Shown: one piece after another, positions 1 to 7,610 of the stretch | Position numbering within the stretch: the stretch's first letter is position 1 | Layout of the letters: every line of letters begins with the position of its first letter | NCBI RefSeq assembly: GCF_041690465.1 | Contig: NZ_JAWLHG010000025.1 | Span: 1 to 64,000, forward strand | DNA length: 64,000 nucleotides | Direction of reading: 5' to 3' | Source of the DNA: Falsiroseomonas sp041690465 | Lineage (GTDB): Bacteria > Pseudomonadota > Alphaproteobacteria > Acetobacterales > Acetobacteraceae | Notes under the pieces: generated by a model | What the model was told of the DNA's origin: nothing | What the model saw: only the letters and a program-made list of their open reading frames with translations | Databases searched by the model: none | Made by a program: the position numbers and the translations under genes

Positions 1-1
1 A

Positions 2-109
2 AAACACCGCACCCAGGCCCTCATCGCCCTCGCCAGACGACGCGTCACCGTCCTCTGGACCATGCTCCACTCGCGCCAGAACTTCGATCCAACCCGAAAC
101 GCCGCTTGA
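2..109 (+). pseudogene. IS110-type transposase, C-terminal end only
   Basis: The first 35 codons of the window read KHRTQALIALARRR, then VTVLW, and end in a TGA at 107-109. This pattern (Lys-His, an ALARRR helix, a V-LW segment and a short variable tail) is typical of the extreme C-terminus of IS110/IS116/IS902 transposases. The rest of the gene lies left of the window, so it may be intact or a fragment. A second IS110-type piece lies at 11430-11700, on the other side of the stress-gene block. The assignment rests on motif recognition over a short stretch. Confidence 0.55.
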
Positions 110-171
110 CTGGCGCATTACGCAGCTCTCCTCCTGCACCGCCGGCGCGCCGGACACGCGGTGCCCTCCGC

Positions 172-1800
172 CTACAGCGCCATCTCGCCCTCGGCTGGGG
201 TTGCGCCCGCCTTCTTCGGCTCGGGCAACTCGGTCATGGTGGCTTCGGTGAGCAGCAGCACGCTTGCCACCGAAACGGCGTTCTCGAGCGCGACGCGCAC
301 GACCTTCGTGGGGTCGATGATGCCGGCCTCCACAAGGTCCACATACTCCTTGCGGGCGGCGTCGAAGCCCCGGTTGCCCGCGCCCTCCATCATGCGTGAC
401 ACCACCACGCCGCCATCGGCGGCCGAGTTCTCCGCGATCTGCCGTGTCGGCGCCTCCAGCGCGCGCTTCAGGACCTGCACCCCGGTCCGCTCGTCGCCCG
501 CGCAGTTCTGCTCCTCCGCCGTGACGGCTTCCATGCAGCGCAGCAGCGCCAGGCCGCCGCCGGGGACGATGCCCTCGGCTACCGCGGCCTTGGTGGCGCT
601 GATCGCATCGTCCAGCGCCTCCTTCTTCGCCTTCATCTCGGCCTCCGCCGGCGCCCCGACGCGGATCACCGCCACGCCGCCGGCGAGCTTGGCCAGGCGC
701 TCCTGCAGCTTCTCCCGGTCGTAGTCGCCCGTCGCCTTCTCGATCTCGCGGCGGATCTCCTTCGTTCGCGCCTCGATCGCCGCGCGCTCGCCGCCGCCGC
801 CGATGATGGTCGTGTTCTCCTTGTCCACCACCACGCGCTTCGCGCGGCCAAGTTGTGGCAGGCGCGCGGAGTCCAGCTTCAGGCCGATCTCCTCGGCGAT
901 GACCATGCCGCCGGTCAGCACCGCCATGTCCTGCAGCATCGCCTTGCGGCGATCGCCGAAGCCGGGCGCCTTCACGGCGCAGCTCTTCAGCCCGCCGCGG
1001 AGCTGGTTGACGATCAGCGTCGCCAGCGCCTCGGCCTCCACATCCTCCGCCACCACCAGCAGCGGGCGCCCGGCCTTCACCACTTGGTCGAGCAGCGGCA
1101 GCACATCGTTCAGGTTGCGGATCTTCTGGTCCGCGAGCAGGACGAAGGCGTCCTCCAGCTCCGCCTCCATCCGCTCGGCATTGGTGACGAAATAGGGGGA
1201 GAGATAGCCACGGTCGAACTGCATGCCCTCGACCACCTCGAGGCTGGTCTCGGTGGTCTTCGACTCCTCCACCGTGATGACGCCCTCATTGCCGACCCGC
1301 TCCATGGCGTCGGCGACCAGCTCGCCGATCGCGGGATCGTTGTGGGCGGAGATGGTGGCGACCTGCGCCTTCTCGCGACGGGTTTCGACGGGGCGGGACA
1401 GGCGCTGCAGCGCCCCGACCGCCGCGCGTGTCGCGCGGTCCAGCCCGCGCTTGAGGTCCACCGCGCTCGCCCCGGCGACGACGTTGCGGATGCCATCGGC
1501 CAGGATGGCGTGGGCGAGCACGGTGGCGGTGCTGGTGCCATCACCCACCGCATCGCCGGTCCGCTCGGCGGCCTGTCGGAGCATCTGGGCGCCGAGATTC
1601 TCCTCGGCGTCCTTCAGCTCGAACTCCTTCGCGATGGTCACGCCGTCGTTGCAGACGATGGGCGAGCCCCAGCGCTTCTGGATCAGCACGGATTTCGAAC
1701 GCGGGCCGAGCGTCACCCGGATGGCATCCGCGAGGGCACCGGCGCCACGCAGGATCTTCTCCCGTGCGGCGGAGCGGAACAGCACCTGCTTGGCGGGCAT
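172..1800 (-). CDS. groL: 60 kDa chaperonin GroEL (accessory paralogue)
   Basis: This is a type I chaperonin of 542 residues, near full family length. It would form the cytoplasmic double-ring folding chamber and hydrolyse ATP. ATP-site motifs are recognisable: LGPRSKSVL around residues 31-39 (canonical LGPKGRNVV), NDGVTIAKE around 51-59 and GDGTST around 86-91, with the late PGGG segment near the C-terminus. The usual Gly-Gly-Met tail is missing and the protein ends in EGEMAL. No groES is adjacent. The ATG at 1800 has GGAGGCAGGA just upstream. It follows hsp20 after 44 bp, in a heat-shock pair at the edge of a stress island. The diverged motifs and the partner suggest an accessory rather than housekeeping copy; that is inference. 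Confidence 0.95.
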   Translation of the reverse strand: MPAKQVLFRSAAREKILRGAGALADAIRVTLGPRSKSVLIQKRWGSPIVCNDGVTIAKEFELKDAEENLGAQMLRQAAERTGDAVGDGTSTATVLAHAILADGIRNVVAGASAVDLKRGLDRATRAAVGALQRLSRPVETRREKAQVATISAHNDPAIGELVADAMERVGNEGVITVEESKTTETSLEVVEGMQFDRGYLSPYFVTNAERMEAELEDAFVLLADQKIRNLNDVLPLLDQVVKAGRPLLVVAEDVEAEALATLIVNQLRGGLKSCAVKAPGFGDRRKAMLQDMAVLTGGMVIAEEIGLKLDSARLPQLGRAKRVVVDKENTTIIGGGGERAAIEARTKEIRREIEKATGDYDREKLQERLAKLAGGVAVIRVGAPAEAEMKAKKEALDDAISATKAAVAEGIVPGGGLALLRCMEAVTAEEQNCAGDERTGVQVLKRALEAPTRQIAENSAADGGVVVSRMMEGAGNRGFDAARKEYVDLVEAGIIDPTKVVRVALENAVSVASVLLLTEATMTELPEPKKAGATPAEGEMAL

Positions 1801-1844
1801 TCCTGCCTCCGTTCAGCTGTTGTCGCCGGTTTGGCGCCCGGTCG

Positions 1845-2396
1845 TCACGAGCCTTGCTTGATGTCGATCTTGCGCTGCTGCGCTGCCGCCTCGGCCGTCT
1901 TGGGAAGCGTCACCGTCAGCACGCCCTTGTCGAAGCTCGCCTCGATCCGCTCGCGGTCCACGCCGCGCGGCAGCTGGAAGGAGCGACGGAAGGAGCCGAA
2001 GCGGCGCTCCGAGAGGTGGTAGTTCTCCGTCTTCTCCTCGCGCTCGTCCTTCTTCTCGCCTTTGATCGTCAACACATCGTCGGAAAGGGCGAGCTCGACG
2101 CTGCCGGCGTCCATGCCCGGCAGCTCCGCCTTGATGCGGAACTCCTTCTCCGCCTCGACCAGGTCGATCGCCGGGACGGCGAGGCCAAAGCTGCCCTCGG
2201 GCCGCCAGAGCGGCTCCGGGCCGGCCTCGGCGCCGCGTGCCGTGCCGCCCGTTCCCATCCCGCGCCAGAAGCTGTCGAACAGCCGATCCACTTCGTTCCG
2301 AAGCGCGACGAAGGGCTGCCAGACGCTCTCCGGGCGCACACCGCCCGCCTGCGGGGCCTTCTGCTCCGTCTTCGTCACGCCCTGAGTCTCGCTCAT
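1845..2396 (-). CDS. Hsp20/alpha-crystallin family small heat-shock protein
   Basis: This is an ATP-independent holdase of 183 residues. The N-terminal arm (WQPFVALRNEVDRLFDSFW) is typical of class A bacterial Hsp20. The alpha-crystallin domain covers roughly residues 70-170 and includes AELPGMD, LTIKGEKK, the ERRFGSFRRSFQLP strand and the A-x-x-x-G-V-L-T-V motif (ASFDKGVLTV). ATG codons at 2396 and 2405 and a longer start at 2435 are possible; 2396 has GGAGG at better spacing. It is the first gene of the pair with groL. A perfect TTGAC-N4-GTCAA palindrome at 2498-2511 lies upstream and may control it. Confidence 0.93.
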   Translation of the reverse strand: MSETQGVTKTEQKAPQAGGVRPESVWQPFVALRNEVDRLFDSFWRGMGTGGTARGAEAGPEPLWRPEGSFGLAVPAIDLVEAEKEFRIKAELPGMDAGSVELALSDDVLTIKGEKKDEREEKTENYHLSERRFGSFRRSFQLPRGVDRERIEASFDKGVLTVTLPKTAEAAAQQRKIDIKQGS

Positions 2397-2497
2397 GATG
2401 CGCATGCTCCTCCCGCTGGACCGTTCGGAGAGCACGTGCCGGGTGCCGCACGCGATGTCCTCCGCCGGCAGGTAAGTCTAGCCCGCCAGCAGGCGGG

Positions 2498-2511
2498 TTG
2501 ACTCACGTCAA
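2498..2511 (-). promoter_or_regulatory. FNR/FixK-like palindrome upstream of hsp20-groL
   Basis: The sequence TTGACTCACGTCAA is a perfect TTGAC-N4-GTCAA palindrome, matching the TTGA-N6-TCAA architecture of CRP/FNR-family sites (FNR, FixK, Anr). It lies about 100 bp upstream of the hsp20 start. On the transcribed strand it is followed at once by CCCGCC-TGCT-GGCGGG, a small hairpin or second operator. No convincing -10 is seen at exact class II spacing, so the promoter geometry is less clear than at 6476-6516. Confidence 0.5.
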
Positions 2512-2779
2512 GTAGACAGGCGCTCGCGCATCACGGAGAAGCGATCCCGGGTCACGTAGCCAACCAACCCCGCTCAGCGCAGGCACGGTTGCCGCACACA
2601 TGCCAGCCGTGTCAGCTCCACCGCCTCGCGCAGTCCCGGGTCGCGGATGGCGGCGAGGATTGTCTCTGGCATGTACTCGCAGCCCGGCGATCCCTCTGGC
2701 CTTATCGGCAGCCCCCGGGTTCCCCCGGCGAAGTCCGTCTCTTGCGGACGCTCGCGCGGTAGCCGTCGCCGCTGCGCCT
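2512..2779. other. Intergenic region, no gene seen
   Basis: Between the palindrome upstream of hsp20 and the end of the CBS-pair gene, no reading frame with coding character or a ribosome site was found. The frames that are open here are low-complexity Arg/Ala/Pro translations of GC-rich DNA. No clear terminator was recognised. Confidence 0.4.
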
Positions 2780-3202
2780 TCAACGCAGCACCTCGAAGAA
2801 GCCGGTCTCCTCGTCGAGACGCGCATGCTCCATGGCGCGGAAGTCGTAGCGGGAGACGACGCCGAACACCCTTCCGTCGCGGCAGACCGGCAGGTGCCGG
2901 AAACCGCAATTGTCCAGCAGCCGCAGCGCCTCGATCGCCGATTGCTCGGGCGCCAGGGTCACCGGCTTGGCGGTCATCACCTCGCGCAGCTTCGTGTGGC
3001 GCGCGTCGCATCCCTGCGCGAGGCAGCGGACCGCGTCGCGCCCCGTGAAGATGCCTGCCAGATGGTCACTCGCCTCCGTCACCAGCACGGCACCGACGCG
3101 GCGCTGGTACATCGCGGCGCAGGCCTCGGCGACAGTCGCATCCGGGCGCATCGAGAGGGGATGCTGGTCTCGAATGATCTCGGCCATGGTTCGGCTACGC
3201 AT
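2780..3202 (-). CDS. CBS-domain pair protein (Hrp1-like)
   Basis: This is a stand-alone pair of CBS domains of 140 residues. Repeat 1 (about 1-65) contains PDATVAEACAAMYQRRVGAVLV and ends in IFTGRDAVR. Repeat 2 (about 70-130) contains MTAKPVTLAPEQ and ends in GVVSRYDFR. CBS pairs usually sense adenosyl nucleotides such as AMP, ATP or S-adenosylmethionine. The ATG at 3202 is preferred because GGAGG lies 6-8 bases upstream; an upstream in-frame extension to 3256 lacks this. Size and layout match mycobacterial Hrp1 (Rv2626c), a dormancy protein. No catalytic domain is attached, so the ligand and partner are unknown. Confidence 0.88.
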   Translation of the reverse strand: MRSRTMAEIIRDQHPLSMRPDATVAEACAAMYQRRVGAVLVTEASDHLAGIFTGRDAVRCLAQGCDARHTKLREVMTAKPVTLAPEQSAIEALRLLDNCGFRHLPVCRDGRVFGVVSRYDFRAMEHARLDEETGFFEVLR

Positions 3203-3429
3203 GATGATCCTCCAGTTAAGAAGGCGCGGCCTCGGCCTGACGAGGCTCGCTGCCAACTCCTTTCTCGACCCGCGAGCCCCCTACTGCGCTGCTCCGGATG
3301 AAGTCTGCACCCGGCTCCGGACCGACCGGGCCATGCCTCACCAGCTTGTGACCGCGTTTCGGTCCAGGTGCCCAGCCATCCGGTCATTGCACATGCACCG
3401 CGCGGCACCGGCGCACGCAGCGAGGGTGG

Positions 3430-4107
3430 TCACGTGCCGGTCGCTGCTGGCCCCTGGTGTGAAGCAATCGAGGCGATGACCTCCTCGTCGCTGAGTTGGT
3501 GGAAGTCGCGATAGAAGGCTCCGATTCCGAAGAACAGCTCCGCTTCGAGAAGGCAGACGATCTCGTCGACCTCGCCCCGGAGCGCCTGGAGCGTCTCGGG
3601 CGGTGCCACCGGCACGGCGAGCACGAGACGGGCGGCGCCACGCCGCCGCAGCGCGTGCAGCGCGACCCGCGCGGAGGCTCCCGTGGCGATGCCATCATCA
3701 ACCAAGACCGCCGCTCGGCCTGTCGGGTCCATCGGCGCGCGTCCAGCCAGGTAGCGCGCGCGCCGCCTCTCGATCTCGGCGAGTTCGCGCCGGCGCGCGG
3801 CGGCGATGAAGGCGCTGGTTGCGCCGGTCGCCGCGACGATGTCCGCATTCAGGACGACCTCGGGGTTGTCGCCATCCACCACGGCGCCGATCGCCAGTTC
3901 CGGCTGGCCCGGAGCGCCGATCTTGCGGACCAGCACGAGATCCAGCGGGGCACCGAGCGCGGCGGCCACCTCGGCGGCCACCGGCACGCCGCCGCGTGGA
4001 AGCGCGTAAACCACCGGATCCCGCAGCCGCAGCGCTTTCACGCGCTCCGCCAGCAGCCGACCCGCCTCGGAGCGGTCGGCAAATCGGGTGAGCTCAGACC
4101 GGAACAT
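3430..4107 (-). CDS. Phosphoribosyltransferase-family protein
   Basis: This is a type I phosphoribosyltransferase fold of 225 residues. The PRPP-binding loop is clear as AVLVDDGIATGAS around residue 130, preceded by acidic residues as usual. The N-terminal YALPRGGVPVAAEVA and LVRKIGAPGQPELAIGAV segments match the ComF/Rv0571c-like branch rather than a named purine or pyrimidine salvage enzyme. The substrate base is unknown. The chosen ATG at 4107 lies inside the end of the upstream hydrolase gene (overlap of 14 bp), so the two are probably translationally coupled. In Rv0571c of M. tuberculosis the same two domains are described as fused in one protein. It is the last gene of the usp operon. 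Confidence 0.88.
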   Translation of the reverse strand: MFRSELTRFADRSEAGRLLAERVKALRLRDPVVYALPRGGVPVAAEVAAALGAPLDLVLVRKIGAPGQPELAIGAVVDGDNPEVVLNADIVAATGATSAFIAAARRRELAEIERRRARYLAGRAPMDPTGRAAVLVDDGIATGASARVALHALRRRGAARLVLAVPVAPPETLQALRGEVDEIVCLLEAELFFGIGAFYRDFHQLSDEEVIASIASHQGPAATGT

Positions 4108-4768
4108 CGCTCGCCTCGGGCGCAAGCCAGCGCAGGAACCAGGCAGCGGCGAGGCGGCCGACGCGCTCCAGCGCACCCGGCTCCTCGAACAGATGGCTCG
4201 CGCCGGGAACGACGGCGAGTTCGGTCGCGCATGTCATCCGGCTGCGCGCCCGGGCGTTGAGCTCCAGCACCTCCCGGTCCTCGCCACCGACGATCAGGAG
4301 GGTGGGTGCGGCGACACGCGCGAGGCTTGCCTCCCCGGCCAGGTCGGGCCGACCGCCTCGCGACACGATGGCGCCGACATCCGCCGGGCGCGCGGCGGCC
4401 GCCACCAGCGCAGCCGCGGCACCGGTGCTTGCGCCGAACAGGCCGAGCGGAAGGTCCGCGGTCGCCGGGTGGCCGGCGATGAACTCCATCGCATCCCCGA
4501 GCCGCTGCGCCAGCAGACCGATGTCGAACACGTTGCGCCGGTCTGCTGCTTCATCCTCGGTCAGCAGGTCGAAGAGCAGCGTCGCAAGGCCGGCGTGGTT
4601 GAGAGCGCCCGCGACCTGCCGGTTGCGCGGGCTGAGCCGGCCGGAGCCGCTGCCATGGGCGAACAGGATGACGGCATCGGCTCGGGCCGGAAGCTCGATC
4701 GTGCCCTCCAGCCCGGGCGGGATGATGACGCGTTCGGCGCGGCTGACAGCGGGACGTGAGTGGCTCAT
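4094..4768 (-). CDS. Alpha/beta hydrolase, dienelactone hydrolase-like
   Basis: This is a cytoplasmic alpha/beta hydrolase of 224 residues. Visible elements are the oxyanion strand ILFAHGSGSGR near residue 35, the nucleophile elbow LFGASTGAAAA (Ser in G-x-S-x-G) near 108, the acidic strand LLIVGGEDREV near 160 and the catalytic His in PGASHLFEE near 195. The ATG at 4768 follows AGAGGGAGA. It lies 40 bp after the CBS-BON gene and overlaps the phosphoribosyltransferase gene. The substrate is unknown; the coupling suggests the two proteins work together. Confidence 0.86.
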   Translation of the reverse strand: MSHSRPAVSRAERVIIPPGLEGTIELPARADAVILFAHGSGSGRLSPRNRQVAGALNHAGLATLLFDLLTEDEAADRRNVFDIGLLAQRLGDAMEFIAGHPATADLPLGLFGASTGAAAALVAAAARPADVGAIVSRGGRPDLAGEASLARVAAPTLLIVGGEDREVLELNARARSRMTCATELAVVPGASHLFEEPGALERVGRLAAAWFLRWLAPEASDVPV

Positions 4769-4808
4769 GGCATTCTCCCTCTGCTGGTCTGCCCGGCGGC
4801 GCAGTCGG

Positions 4809-5510
4809 CTAGAGAGATTGCACCGTGGCATCGGCTCCTGCCGGCCCCAGCTGCAACCGGTTCTCGATGCGCTGCACGCCGGCGACACGCTCGGCCAGCA
4901 CCTGCATCGCCCGCCGCGCCTCCTCCGAGCGGCAGTAGCCTTCCAGCCGCACCACGCCTGCAGCGACCGAGACGATGGTCAGCCGTGTGTCGGCCCAGGG
5001 CTGCCGGCGCATCTCCTCGAGGATCGCACGGCGAATACGTTCGTCCGCGGTCTCGGCGCCGAGCGCATCCGCTCCGACGACCGCCTTCAGCAGATCGGCG
5101 CGCGAGACGACACCGATCAGGCGCCCCCACCGCATTACCGCCACGCGCCGGATACGTCGCTCGCGCATGAGCTGCGTCGCCTCCTCGGCTGGCGCATCCT
5201 CATCCACGAAGACCAGCGTCCGGCTCATCACGTCCCGGGCGAGCCGCCCATGTGCGCGGGCATAGCGCGCCGCCGCACGGTCCGGATCAACGAGGTGCCG
5301 CTCGAGCCAGCCGAGGTCCGCCTCCTCTCCCTCGGGGGCCAGACGGCGCACCAGGTCTGCCTCGGTGACGACACCGACGGGGGTGCCATCCGCATCCACC
5401 ACGAAGACACCCGACACGTGCCGCTCCGCCAGCAGTCGCACCAGTGCCTCCACGGGCATGTCGGGCGGCACGACGACCGGATCCGAAGTCATGAGATCCT
5501 TGACCTTCAT
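4809..5510 (-). CDS. CBS-CBS-BON domain protein
   Basis: This protein of 233 residues has two CBS domains followed by a BON domain. The first CBS domain (about 1-60) opens with MKVKDLMTSDPVVVPPD. The second (about 90-145) includes DVMSRTLVFVDEDAP and GVVSRADLLKAV. The BON domain (about 155-225) includes RRQPWADT and VRLEGYCRSEEARR. CBS pairs bind adenosyl ligands; BON domains are thought to bind phospholipid or partner surfaces. No signal peptide is seen. GGAGGTGACGC precedes the ATG at 5510. It is the second gene of the operon led by the universal stress protein. A close paralogue lies at 10571-11278. Confidence 0.92.
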   Translation of the reverse strand: MKVKDLMTSDPVVVPPDMPVEALVRLLAERHVSGVFVVDADGTPVGVVTEADLVRRLAPEGEEADLGWLERHLVDPDRAAARYARAHGRLARDVMSRTLVFVDEDAPAEEATQLMRERRIRRVAVMRWGRLIGVVSRADLLKAVVGADALGAETADERIRRAILEEMRRQPWADTRLTIVSVAAGVVRLEGYCRSEEARRAMQVLAERVAGVQRIENRLQLGPAGADATVQSL

Positions 5511-5558
5511 GCGTCACCTCCATTTCCCGACGCAGGACCGCGGACGCAATCGGATGGC

Positions 5559-6404
5559 TCAGTGCGACATCAGGACAGGGACAGTCATCTGGCGGAGCAG
5601 CGTGCGCGTCACGCCGCCCAGCACCAACTCGCGGATGCGCGAATGCCCGTAGGCTCCGACGACGATGAGATCCGCGGAGAGTTCCGCGGCGCGGTTGAGG
5701 ATGGTTTCGCCCGCGCTGATCTCAGCTGCGTCAGTCCGCTCGACGGTCACCGGTAGCCCATGGCGCGCGAGATGCCGCGCGATGTCCGCACCCGGCTCCT
5801 CCCCGTGCGAAGCGATGCCGGGGCGCGGGTTCACGGCCAGCACGGTGACGGTTTCCGCTCCGGCGATCAGTGGCAGGGCGTCATGCACGGCACGCGCAGC
5901 CTCGCGGCTGGCATTCCAGCCAATGAGCACGCGCCGGCCGACCGCGTCGAAGCGCCCCGAATGCGGCACGACCAGGACAGGGCGCCCGGAGGAGAAGAGT
6001 GCCGCCTCGATCACCGCGCCGTCGGTCTTCCGTGCGCCCTCGAAGTCTTCCTGGCCCACCACCAGCAGGTCGGCGTAGCGCCCGTGCAGGGCTACCTGCT
6101 CCGGCACGAAGCCCTCGATCAGGCGCCACTCGCCGGCAATCCCGTCACTCCGCAATTGTTCAAGGAAGGTCGCTTCGACGCCGCCGGCTGCGGCAATCGC
6201 ATCCTGCCGCATGCGTTCCAGCATTTCGACCATCAGCGCGGCGCCGCTGCCGGATTCACCGACGACCAGCGGAAGCAGGATGTCGTAAACGTGCAGCCCG
6301 GTCAGATGGGCCTGGTGCCGTCGTGCAAGATCGGCGGCAAGCTGGAGGCGGTGCCGCCCCTGCTCCGTCGCATCGAGGTGCACGAGGATGTCCCTGATCT
6401 GCAT
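5559..6404 (-). CDS. Tandem universal stress protein (UspA family)
   Basis: This protein of 281 residues carries two Usp domains. Domain 1 opens with IRDILVHLDATEQG. Domain 2 begins near residue 155 with RRVLIGWNASREAARAV and ends in the ATP-type signature LIVVGAYGHSRIRELVLGG followed by TRTLL, which contains the G-x2-G-x9-G(S/T) pattern. The first domain lacks a clear copy of that pattern and may be degenerate. The ATG at 6404 follows GGGAGGCAGCC. It heads the operon usp, CBS-BON, hydrolase, phosphoribosyltransferase. A -10 element and an FNR-like box lie upstream at 6476-6516, which suggests induction under low oxygen. Confidence 0.94.
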   Translation of the reverse strand: MQIRDILVHLDATEQGRHRLQLAADLARRHQAHLTGLHVYDILLPLVVGESGSGAALMVEMLERMRQDAIAAAGGVEATFLEQLRSDGIAGEWRLIEGFVPEQVALHGRYADLLVVGQEDFEGARKTDGAVIEAALFSSGRPVLVVPHSGRFDAVGRRVLIGWNASREAARAVHDALPLIAGAETVTVLAVNPRPGIASHGEEPGADIARHLARHGLPVTVERTDAAEISAGETILNRAAELSADLIVVGAYGHSRIRELVLGGVTRTLLRQMTVPVLMSH

Positions 6405-6475
6405 GGCTGCCTCCCGCCGACCTTCGTGCGCAGCCCTCTGGCGGCCATGGGTGTGCGCTCCTGAGCTTCGAGAAT

Positions 6476-6516
6476 ATCATAGGGCCCCGCCGTGCGTTGG
6501 ACTTGACCTGGATCAT
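6476..6516 (-). promoter_or_regulatory. FNR/FixK-type class II promoter of the usp operon
   Basis: On the minus strand ATGATCCAGGTCAA (6503-6516, a TTGA-N6-TCA half-site pair) is followed by 21 bases and then TATGAT (6476-6481), a good -10 hexamer. This puts the palindrome centre about 40-41 bp upstream of the predicted start point, the spacing of class II FNR/CRP promoters. The box lies between the divergent usp gene and the COG2187 gene, so it could also affect the latter. The regulator is not in the window. Confidence 0.6.
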
Positions 6517-6560
6517 CACGCAAAGGGGAGCCAGCCTCGCGGCAAAGCGGGTGTGCAGTC

Positions 6561-7610
6561 GTGAACGGCCCGAGTTCGCTCAACGGCGCCACGGATGTCG
6601 CGGAGAAGGTCGCCTTCCTGCGCTCGCCCGCCTCCTACCCGCACGCCTGCGGCGCCGTCGAAGCGCACGAAACCCATATGTCCTGGGTCTTCCTTGCCGA
6701 TGGCTTCGCCTGGAAGCTGAAGAAGCCGGTTCGCTATCCGTTTCTCGACTACCGCGCGACGGAGCAGCGCCGCCACTTCTGCGAGGAGGAGGTTCGCCTG
6801 AACCGCCGGCTCGCGCCCGGGGTCTACCTTGACGTCGTCCCGCTGCTGCGTCGCCCCGACGGGAAGCTTGGCATCGGCGGCTCGGGCCAGGTCGTGGACT
6901 GGCTCGTCAGGATGCGACGCCTGCCGGCTGGGCTGATGCTCGATGCCGCGATCGAGAATGGGACGGCGACGCGGGCTGCAGTCGCGCGCGCGGCCGGACA
7001 TGTCGCGGCCTTCTACGCCGCCGCCGCGCCCGAACCCGTCGCGGAAGCGGCCTATCTCGACCGGTTCCGCCACGAGCTCGCGCTGAACCGCCGCATCCTG
7101 CACGACGGGGCCTACGGACTGCCGCAGGAGACGCCCGCCTCGGTACTTGGGACGCTCGACGCCTTCCTTGCCGCGGAGGCCGACCTGCTGCTCGCGCCGC
7201 TGCGGTCGGGCGGCGTTGTGGAAGGCCATGGTGATCTGCGCCCGGAGCATGTCTTTCTGGGGGACCCACCTGCGGTGATCGACTGCCTGGAGTTCGATCG
7301 CGCGCTGCGCCTGCTCGACCCCTTCGAGGAGATCGCCTTCCTCGCCATGGAATGCCGCGTGCTTGGCGGCACCTGGGCGGGCGGCCTCTTCCTGCGTCGC
7401 GTCGCGGCCGCCCTCGGCAGGCCGCCTTCCTTCCGCCTCCTCGCCTTCTACACCGCCTTCCGCGCCTGCCTGCGTGCGCGGCTGTCGCTGGCACACCTGC
7501 AGGAACCGGAGCCGCGCGAGCCGACGAAATGGCAGCCGCGCGCCCAACGCTATCTGGCGGAGGCCGAAGCAGCCTGCGCCAGACTCAACCGCCTTCGACG
7601 AGGTCGGTGA
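6561..7610 (+). CDS. COG2187-type aminoglycoside phosphotransferase-like protein
   Basis: This protein of 349 residues has a protein-kinase-like/APH fold. An early WVFLADGFAWKLKK segment (about 42-55) could supply the ATP-binding lysine. The catalytic loop reads EGHGDLRPEHVF around 222-233, which fits the H-G-D-x-x-x-x-N/H pattern, and AVIDCLEFD (about 238-246) supplies the metal-binding Asp. COG2187 members are often fused to a P-loop kinase domain, but none is present here. The start is a GTG at 6561 without a strong ribosome site. The gene is divergent from usp and convergent with prs, whose end overlaps it by 26 bp. The substrate is unknown; antibiotic resistance should not be assumed. 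Confidence 0.8.
   Translation: MNGPSSLNGATDVAEKVAFLRSPASYPHACGAVEAHETHMSWVFLADGFAWKLKKPVRYPFLDYRATEQRRHFCEEEVRLNRRLAPGVYLDVVPLLRRPDGKLGIGGSGQVVDWLVRMRRLPAGLMLDAAIENGTATRAAVARAAGHVAAFYAAAAPEPVAEAAYLDRFRHELALNRRILHDGAYGLPQETPASVLGTLDAFLAAEADLLLAPLRSGGVVEGHGDLRPEHVFLGDPPAVIDCLEFDRALRLLDPFEEIAFLAMECRVLGGTWAGGLFLRRVAAALGRPPSFRLLAFYTAFRACLRARLSLAHLQEPEPREPTKWQPRAQRYLAEAEAACARLNRLRRGR

Noticed and set aside
172..1800. groES partner for the groEL copy
   Set aside because: No frame near groL shows the GroES pattern; hsp20 is the only neighbour.
6561..7610. Aminoglycoside resistance kinase
   Set aside because: The catalytic loop is of the COG2187 type with no known drug substrate; resistance cannot be claimed from the fold.
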